A stretch of 64,000 nucleotides of DNA from Archilochus colubris (Eukaryota; Chordata; Aves; Apodiformes; Trochilidae): contig CM041089.1 in the NCBI GenBank assembly GCA_023079485.1, positions 15,781,660 through 15,845,659 on the forward strand. The letters run 5' to 3'. The notes below the pieces were generated by a model, which was not told the origin of the DNA, searched no databases, and worked only from the letters and a program-made list of their open reading frames with translations. This document shows, piece after piece, positions 27,601 through 36,600 of the stretch; the first letter of the stretch is position 1, and each line of letters opens with the position of its first letter. The translations under genes and the position numbers were made by a program.

Positions 27601-30600
27601 GGCTTGGCTCTGGGGTATCAGGGTACAAACCTATTATTTCCTGCCCTAGGACTGGCAGTCAGAGAGAAGCTAACACACCCTCCCCTCCCCTTACAGTGGT
27701 GCCCTGTATAGAATATAGGGAATAGAAAGGGGGGGGAATAGAAGGCAGTGAAACTGGAAACATATCTCCAACCTACACCTCAGGACAGTTTGGAGTGAGA
27801 CACAGAATACAAGGAATATTATCCACCCAGTGGATACCCAGGCCCTGGAACACCCATGACAAGTGTGGGTAGACAAATGCCACCTCTATGGCACCTGGAT
27901 ACAGAACAGCAACCAGTAGAGGGTTGGCAAGAAGGGGTACCCTGAACTCCAGGATGAAGTACTCCCACTTAGACACAGCTGGCTTCAAACACCTGGGTTG
28001 TCTTCCTGCTGCTGACAGCCTAGTCTGTGGAGATGCCACAAGATGCTTAGTCTGGAATCCCTCCAAGGCCTCAGCCATTCGTTCATCCCTTTCTTTGTAG
28101 CAAGGGAGCCAACCAGAGCTAAGATTCCAAGTAGTAAACTCTGAGTGCTCTGGTCAGGAGAGGGGGAAGGCTCATGAATGGGCAGTGCCTGTCACTTCAG
28201 TAGCCTCAGCACTCCCTTGCAGCTATGGAAGCACAGTCTGCAGGAGGCAAAGCACAGAATACCTGTCAGCCACTTGGAAGTGCATGTGAAAGCTGAGACA
28301 TCCTCCCACCTGAGGAGCTCCAGGGCAAAGGAGGAAAACACAAATAACTGCAGGATATCCTTCAAAACCATAACAAGCCTGCACTTATCAGAAGCAGGAA
28401 AGGATGAGATACTTTGAGGGACCAGAAACCCACCAATTCATCTTGGAAAAACCCACAATATGGGGGAAATGCTCTAGATTTCCTCCACCATACAGTCCCA
28501 TAAAGCTTCTAGCCCAAAAGCCAGGACTTTAACACCCACCCTTATTTCTTACCTGCTAAGACTCAATCAACCTCTGCTTTCCTCCCCACAGCCTTCACCC
28601 ACAGAGAGACAACCCTGCCCCACGTGCTGCCACCTCTCAGCACCCAGAAGACCACTGCCACCACCTCCACCAGCAGCACCACCTCCAAGACCTCTGTCTC
28701 CAGAGAGGCCACTCCTGCCAGCAGCACACCCCTGACCCTGACCAGGACCTCGCCAAGTCCCAGCTCTGCCCCTGTCCCCAGCAGCCCTCTCAGCACCACC
28801 CAGCTCCCAGCTCCCACCACTTCCACCCTCTCCTCCACCTGGGCCACAGCCCCCAGCCCCAAGCCTACCCCTACAGCCCTGAGGCCCAGGCCCTCTTCCC
28901 TGAGGAGCAGTGCTCCAACTGAGTCTGCTGCACCAGAATCCTCTGCACCCTCCACTGCCCAAACCAGCCCTCTGCCTTCACCTGCTGCTGCTTCTCCCTC
29001 CTCCACTGCATCCTCACCATGGCCCAGCTCCTCACAGCTCAGTAAGCCTCTCTCCTGCCCTCCCCACTTCTCTGCCTTTCCCTTTCCCTTTCATTCCTTT
29101 CCTTCATTCCTTCCTTTCCTTCTTTCCATCCTTCCTTCCTTTCCTTCCTTTTCTTCTTTCCATCCTTCCTTCCCTTCCTTCCCATATCCATCCTCCACTT
29201 GCACATTTCTCTAGGGACTTGGCCCTCCCTTTCCTCTCCCTTTGCCACTTGAGCCCTGGTGCCTTCCTGGGACTGCCCACTGCCTCTGCTGGGGCTGCAG
29301 CTGATTTTTATTCCTAGCAGGGTGCCTGGGGCTGCTTGCAGATGTGTGTCCAAGAGGGTTTGGAGGCTGCACACAGGCTTTAGGTGTTCCTGAGGAGTGC
29401 CAGCACAGCACCCAGGCTTCCTGGTTGTCCTGCTGCCTGCCTGGGGGTGGGCAGGAGGTTGGTCAGGGACAGAGCCAGGAGAGCTGACCCAAAGTGAGTG
29501 ACCAGGGAGACACTCCATACTGCAGAATGTCACAGTGAGCAGGAAGCCAGGGTCAGGAGAGTTTGTCCAAGGCAGAATCTGAGAACGGTGGGGGTTGGAG
29601 GGGACTTGTGGACATCAGATAGGCAACAGTGCTGGTCAGGCAGGTTCACCCAGAAGAGGAGGCATTCTGGCAGGTTTTCACCATCTCCAAAGAGGATGAC
29701 CTTGGAGCCTCACTGGAGAGCCTGTCCCAAGCTCTCTCACCCTCAGTGTAAAGTTTTTCCTCACGTTCAGACAGACCCCTCAGTGTTTCTCTTTGTGCCT
29801 GTTGCCCCTTGCCCTCTGGCTGGGTAACACCACAACATCTGACACCCCCCCTTTAGCTCTTCATCAGCACTGGTAAAATCCCTTCTCAGCCTTCTCTCCT
29901 CCAGGCTAAGCAGAGCCAGGGCTCTCAGCCCTTTCTCACAGGAGAGATGCTCCAGTCCCCTCGTGGTCCTCATAGCCCTGTGCTGGACTCTTTCCTGGAG
30001 TTCCTTGTCTTCCCTGTTCTGGGGAGCCCAGCACTGGACACAGTACTCCAGATGTGGCCTCACTGGGGCAGAGTAGAGGGGGAGGAGGATCCCTTGCTCA
30101 GGGACTGGTTGGGCACTGGGCAGCAGTGAGAGGAGGTGAGTGATGGCCTTTGCATCATCTCCTGGATGAGCTTTGGCTGCCTTTTCCTTTAATGTTTTCA
30201 CTACTGGAAACTGTATTGAGATGCTCCTGGGTTGGGGGTTTTGTTTTTTGGTTTTTTTCTTGTTTTTGCCTTTCTGGTTGCCTCCCCATTCCCCCTGAGC
30301 AGAAGCAAGTGAATGTCTGGGTTGGTGCTCAGCATCCAAGCTTCCAGCCAGGGTCACCCCAGCAGGACCTGGCACACACACTGACCCCAGCTGTGTCTGA
30401 GCAGTGTGGGGAGGAGGCAGAGACCCCCTGCCCCCTCTTCCTCAGCAACACCAGTGGGACACAGGGCTGCTGATCCTCACCAAGGCCCTGACCCAGGGCT
30501 TCTTCTGACTTCCCCTTTCCCATTCCCTCCTCCTGCCCACCTCAGCTGACCTCTGCTTTCCTCCCCACAGCCTTCACCCACAGAGAGACAACCCTGCCCC

Positions 30601-33548
30601 ATGTGGTGCCACCTCTCAGCACCCAGAAGACCACTGCCACCACCTCCACCAGCAGCACCACCTCCAAGACCTCTGTCTCCAGAGAGGCCACTCCTGCCAG
30701 CAGCACACCCCTGACCCTGACCAGGACCTCGCCAAGTCCCAGCTCTGCCCCTGCCCCCAGCAGCCCTCTCAGCACCACCCAGCTCACAGCTCCCACCATT
30801 TCCACCCTCTCCTCCACCTGGGCCACAGCCCCCAGCCCCAAGCCTACCCCTACAGCCCTGAGGCCCAGGCCCTCTTCCCTGAGGAGCAGTGCTCCAACTG
30901 AGTCTGCTGCACCAGAATCCTCTGCACCCTCCACTGCCCAAACCAGCCCTTTGCCTTCACCTGCTGCTGCTTCTCCCTCCTTCACTGCATCCTCACCATG
31001 GCCCAGCTCCTCACAGCCCAGTAAGCCTCCCTCCTGCCCTCCCCACTGCTCTGCCTGCTCTTCCCAGCTTTCTGATCCCCCTTGCCCTGAGGAAGTGCTG
31101 TCTGATACCCAACCTAAACCTCCCCTGGGGCAGCTTCAGGCCATGTCCTCTCCTCCTGTCACTCATTGCCTGGGAGAAGAGCCCAGACCCCCCCTGAGTA
31201 CAACCTCCCTGCAGGAGCTGTGGGGAGTGATCAGGTCCCCTCTGAGGACAGGGGGAGGATGAGATCCCAGTTCCTGCTGGCCACACCATTCCTGATACAA
31301 GCCAGGACCCCACTGTCCTCCCAGGCCACCTGGGCACCCTGCTGGCTCCTGTTCCAGCAGTTGTCACCCAGTGCTCCCAGGTCCCTCTCTGCTGGGCTGC
31401 TCTCAGCCTCTCTTCCCCAGTCTGTAGCCCTGCTTGGGGTTATTGTGGCCACAGTGTAGGACCCTGCACTTGGTCCTCTTGAACCCCAGCCCCTTGGCCT
31501 CAGAAGTTTTTTCTGAGTTCTTGCAGAAGGTCCCAGCTCACCCAGGTTGGTTTTCTTCCCTGCCTGCTCATTTTTCAGCACACAGGACAGGCTGCTCCTG
31601 ACCTTCATCATTTCATTCTTAAAGTAAGCCCAACCTTCCTGTGCCCTTTTGTGTTTGAGGGCTCCTTCCCAAGGGACTGTCTGAACCAGTGTCCTGAACA
31701 GACCAAAGTCAGCCCTCCACAAGTCCTAGGCAGAGGCTTTGCTGAGGAGTCTCCTAATTTCAGAATGCATTGACAATTCCATTGTATTGTGGTTGCTGTG
31801 CCCAGGACACCCCCTGAGCACCACATCTTCCACCAGCCCTTCCCTGGTCCTAAGCAGCAGGTCTACCAGGGCAGTGCTCACCAACAAGAAGTTGTCATCC
31901 TTACATTCCAGAACCCTCCTGGACTGCCCCCTTCCTGCTGGGTTGTACTTCCAGCAGGTATCTGGAAGGCTGAAGTCCCCCATGAGAACAGGGGCTACTG
32001 AACATGAGACACGGCTGAGCTGGTGAAAAAATGTCTTGTCAGTGCCTTCATCCTGGTCAGCTGCTCTGTAGCAGAGTTTCACTCTGAGAGCAGCCTCATG
32101 GGCCTTCCCCTTGACCTTAACCCACACACCCCCTGCCTTGGTGTCTCTAACATTGTACTCCAGGCATGCAAACCACCCCTTGGCATGTAACACCACCCCA
32201 CCACCTCCATCTCCTTGCCTGTCCCTTCTGAAGAGCCTGTGGCCATCCCTTGCAGCAGGAATCATCCCAACAGGTTTCCAGGATAGCAATGAAGTCCTGG
32301 TTTCCCTGGTGCAGAATAGCTCCCAACTCTTCCTATTTCTATCCCATGCTGCAGGCATTGGCACATCTGCACTTGAGCCGTGGTGTGGGTATCACCTCCA
32401 GCTCACTGAGTGATAATCACTTAAGCACAGTTCCCCTTTCTGAATGATTTCTGACTGCCAGGATTATTCTCCCTTCCCTTCCCTTTTCCCTCCTGCCCCC
32501 TCAGCTGACCTCTGCTTTCCTCCCCACAGCCTTCACCCACAGAGAGACAACCCTGCCCCATGTGGTGCCACCTCTCAGCACCCAGAAGATCACTGCCACC
32601 ACCTCCACCAGCAGCACCACCTCCAAGACCTCAGTCTCCAGAGAGGCCACTCCTGCCAGCAGCACACCCCTGACCCTGACCAGGACCTCGCCAAGTCCCA
32701 GCTCTGCCCCTGCCCCCAGCAGCCCTCTCAGCACCACCCAGCTCACAGCTCCCACCATTTCCACCCTCTCCTCCACCTGGGCCACAGCCCCCAGCCCCAA
32801 GCCTACTCTGCCCCTCTCTACTTCAATTCGTTCCACTACATACTTTTCCTCTGAAAACATCACATTCAGTCCCCATGGCAAAACTTCCTCAATGGCAGTT
32901 CCCACCAGCAGCTCTGCTAAGTCCACTCCCAGTTTCATTCCAGCCCTTTTATCTACAACAGTTACTTTTACGCCCAGTGTTGTTACTGCTGCTTCTACAG
33001 AGTCACCTGAAAGGACTTCTTTGGAAACCAGGACACTGACAACTCCCCACACTACATCATCTGCTTTCACCTCTCTACTTTCAGCATCCTTGTCTTCTGT
33101 TGTGCCATTGCCAAAAGGTAAAGTACAGCCACCTCATTTCTTCTACCATGTTTTTGGTTTCTGCACATCCTTACTGAGTCTGTCATTTCTTCTAGTATGT
33201 TGTGGGGTTTTATTTCTATGATATCACCTCTATGCATTGGCTCCGTTTCTTTTTGTGTTTCTTCTGCAGTACTTGTCTGAGGTCTTTGATTTTACAACAC
33301 AGGTTTCCTGCTACATAGGGATGTAAACATTAAGAAGTGTGAGTTAAGGAGGCTGCCTGCTTGCATATCCAAAGTTAAAGAATTGTTTTTTAAATCTCAG
33401 TTTAGCAGCCTAAGAAAGAGCCTGTCCAAATAAAAGGTAACTCTTGACTTACCCTGCAGTCCTGCTTACAGCTCTCATGCTCTTTCTGTGCACCCAAGCA
33501 TTTGTTGCTCTCCCCTGCAGGATACAGAGGAGTTTTCAAGGTATAGTG

Positions 33549-33600
<52 letters not shown>

Positions 33601-36600
33601 GTTCCTGAGCATAATTAGAACCAAATACATTTTAGCTGAAGGAACACCAGATTTTACAATCTCTGCACAATTTCATGGAAAGGGAAGCACACAAAGCAAC
33701 ACCCTCTCTACTGGTTTCAAATGGAGCTGTCCTATTTTAGGATCTATGGAGTCAGGGTGCTGATGTACAAGAAATACCTGTACATTTTAAACTGTAGTCT
33801 GAGTCTCAGAGGCCTTGTTTTAGACTCATAGAAGGATTTGGGTTGGAAGGAACCATCTAGTTCCACCCTCACCTACTCAGAGCTAGTACAGCTCTCAGCC
33901 TGGCCGGATGGGGCAACAGCTCCAGTGTCCCAGCATCCTCACAGCAACCAAACTGTGGGCAGGAGCTTTCATTCCACAATTCCTAGCCTATGGATTAACC
34001 CTTGTAAGAGTAAACCAGAATGACACAGGCACTCACTCAGTGTACCACTGGGAATGGAAGGTGGGTCTCCTGTCTGGATCTTTTTTGTGTTTTTTTTAAC
34101 CCATGTTTGAAAAGAGTTAAAACCTCATTTTCAGCTCCTTCACTTTTTCCTTTGGGAGAGTTCAACACATAAAGGAGAAACTACCTGGAAAGTTTACTTC
34201 AGCCACTCCAAACTGCCTTTTTTCCTATTTTCTTTCCCACTACCATATGCCACTTGCACTGCTCTCATTTTCTGTGTTTCCTAATTCCTGGAGAAAGTGC
34301 AACCCCACCACCAGCCAGTTACATCCTTCATTTGCCTTATTTTGTTCAGGAATTAGGAGGAATGGGCACCATTCTAATCAGCCTGACCTTTTCTACCCTG
34401 CTTAATAAATAGATCAGAAATATTTGCAGCTTTCTATCTTGGAAAGTGTTCAAAATTGTTCCACATACACACATTCTATTTCTTCACACAGTCCTCCATT
34501 TGGTTGTTAAAATCAGATCAGCTGAAGCAGAACCTCACATCTGGCAGCAAGGAAGAGCAAAGCAGTTGAGTGTCCTCCCAACATGACCACTACTGGGTTT
34601 ACTCCTTGCAGTTGTCTCTCCCTGTATTTATTTCCTTCTTTCCCTGCACATTTTCCAACCCTAAACTGAGCAATTCTCATACTTCTCAGCCTGGCAGAGC
34701 ATTAACAACATCTTTCAGTCCAGAAAGAAAAGTTAAATGTTGTCCTAGCTCTTCATTTATGATACAAGTATAGTAGCTCAGCCTCCTCTCCAGTTACTAG
34801 ATGTCTTACTTTCCAATGACAGCTTCCCAAATTCCTGCTACAAAATTAACAAAAATTAACTACAAAATTAACTGAGCCTTCCCCACAGCAATGTTCAGCT
34901 TTCAGCCACAACCCTTCCCCAAACAGGGAACCTCAATGTGCTAAAAAAGCATAGTACAGGAGCAGTGCCAGAGGTGCCTAAGTTGTCTTTTCAGTATTCA
35001 ACATCTTTGTTCTCCTTAATGTTAATGCTGAACACAGTCCTCAAACTCACTGGAAAACCTGTGTTTTCAGTCACCTTTTTGCTTCACAAAATTCTTACTC
35101 TCTTGGCTTCAGGTGAGGAGGAAATGGAAGATCAATACATATCAACCATCACCTGCTATGCAGCATTATGCATTCTATCTGCAATGGAAGGATCAATTCT
35201 CAACAGGCATTTAAGTTGTGAACTTCTGGCTGTCTATACAGAAATCCTCAAAATTAGTAAATTCAGCATTTTCCAAATAAGTCAGATCTGTTACAAAGTC
35301 TGTGAGCTAGGAATAACCCCACCAGAACTACCCAGCTAGTTCTTTCATTTACATTTCTGTGTTCTCATCAGTGGATTAGGGGTTTTTCCTGCTGGACTGA
35401 ATTTTCACTATATTCTTACCAGGAATATTTTGCTTATTTGTCAGCAATTTGCATTACCTCAGTTTCCCTCCAGGGTAACTCCCTTCTGCCTCCTCAGGGC
35501 CTGGTTAAAACCTCCTCCTCCTGCTGCTGCTGTGTTACCTCTGAGATGTTACTGGGGTCATGCCAGAGCGATGCTGTTCCATGAAACCCAAGGGATGCTG
35601 CAAAGGTCTCTCAAAATAAATTTATCCTCTAATTTTTTCTTTTTACATTTGGCAGGCACCTGTAGAGAACTCCAGTATGAAGAGCAAATCACCTACAAAG
35701 GCTGTTCCACCAATGTGACTTTAAGCAGCTGTGAAGGATTCTGCCCCTCTTCAACAAGGTCAGGACATCTGAGAAAATGGGGAAGGACTGAAGCAGTTCC
35801 TTTTTCTTATTTGACCATCTGTAATTACCAATATTTATCAATTACTACTCCTTCCTAATTCAGGGGGAAAATGGGGTTGGCATTTCCCCAGCAATGCACT
35901 GCAGCTCACTAGAAATGCTAGAGAGGAAGTTAAAGAAAGTAATATTAAATAAAGAAGTCATATTGCCTAAGTCTTCTTTAAAAGAGACATCAATGCTGCA
36001 GCTTTGGAGGGCTTTTTGATTGGTTTTTGGGGGGTTTTTTTGGGTTGTTTTTGTGGTTTTTTTTTTTAATGGAAAAGGTCAGACTACAAATACTGCTTTC
36101 AACAGAGCAAAGACAGCAAAATAAGAAATTTCTCACATAAAAGATGTCATTTCAGTTGTCTAACAATGTTCTCCTAATGCTGTAATTCAGGAATATTATA
36201 TAGATTATATAGTTACCAGAGGGCTCTCTCAGTCTGTGAAGTTCTGCTTGCTCATCAGGAGATTATTCAGACAGGGAATCAAGGCTTCAGTAAAACTAAA
36301 CTGCAGCAGTATTACAGGGTTCAGAGTTATTGGGGAGAAAAGTTAAAATTGTTATATTCCTGACAATCCAAGCAATTACAGAGTTCAAGAATAGGATACC
36401 ACTGAAGGTATCCTCATATATACAGGTGTAATACAGGTAAATCAGCTTTTGCAACTAATAACTTAAATTAATCCTGAAGCTCAAAGCTCTCCCCTCCAAA
36501 ATGAGCTCCCCATGAGTTCAAAATGAGGTTTCCCCCAGCATTTTGCAAACTGAGTGACTGAATTTGTATCCTGAGAGTTTTTAAAAGAGTTGCAAAGCCT

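Larger units (their letters stand above)
28592..33117 (+). repeat. MUC6: Triplicated MUC6 PTS exon (copies A, B, C)
   Basis: Copy A is 28592-29041, B is 30571-31020 and C begins at 32530. By eye A and B differ at 8 of 450 positions, without indels. B and C differ at 2 of the first 277 positions, after which C (from 32807) switches to unrelated, less GC-rich PTS sequence up to 33117. Similarity extends only about 25-30 nt into the upstream introns and, for A and B, about 35 nt past the donors; the rest of each intron differs. Exon 27199-27432, with its acceptor and donor flanks, is a more diverged relative. All copies are phase 1-1 and stay open. Confidence 0.9.
33118..35655 (+). other. MUC6 intron between PTS and CTCK
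   Basis: A 2.5-kb intron with the poly(T) tract at 33552 and the CR1 fragment at 33825; the rest is unrecognised. A 133-residue ORF at 34938-35339 has no known match and no splice connection in frame. Confidence 0.55.

Noticed and set aside
29039..29533. 164-residue minus-strand ORF rich in Glu/Lys/Arg
   Set aside because: It is read through the TTCC simple repeat; charged low-complexity sequence arises from the purine-rich strand.
28563..33070. Long minus-strand ORFs opposite the three PTS exons (28563-29006, 30542-30985, 32501-33070)
   Set aside because: They are frame shadows of the GC-rich, stop-poor PTS exons on the plus strand, repeated because the exons are duplicated. Their Gly/Val/Leu low-complexity composition and lack of a splice context argue against real genes.
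34938..35339. 133-residue plus-strand ORF as an extra exon or gene
   Set aside because: No known family, no Thr/Ser/Pro richness and no splice sites that join it in phase; it lies in an intron with ordinary composition.
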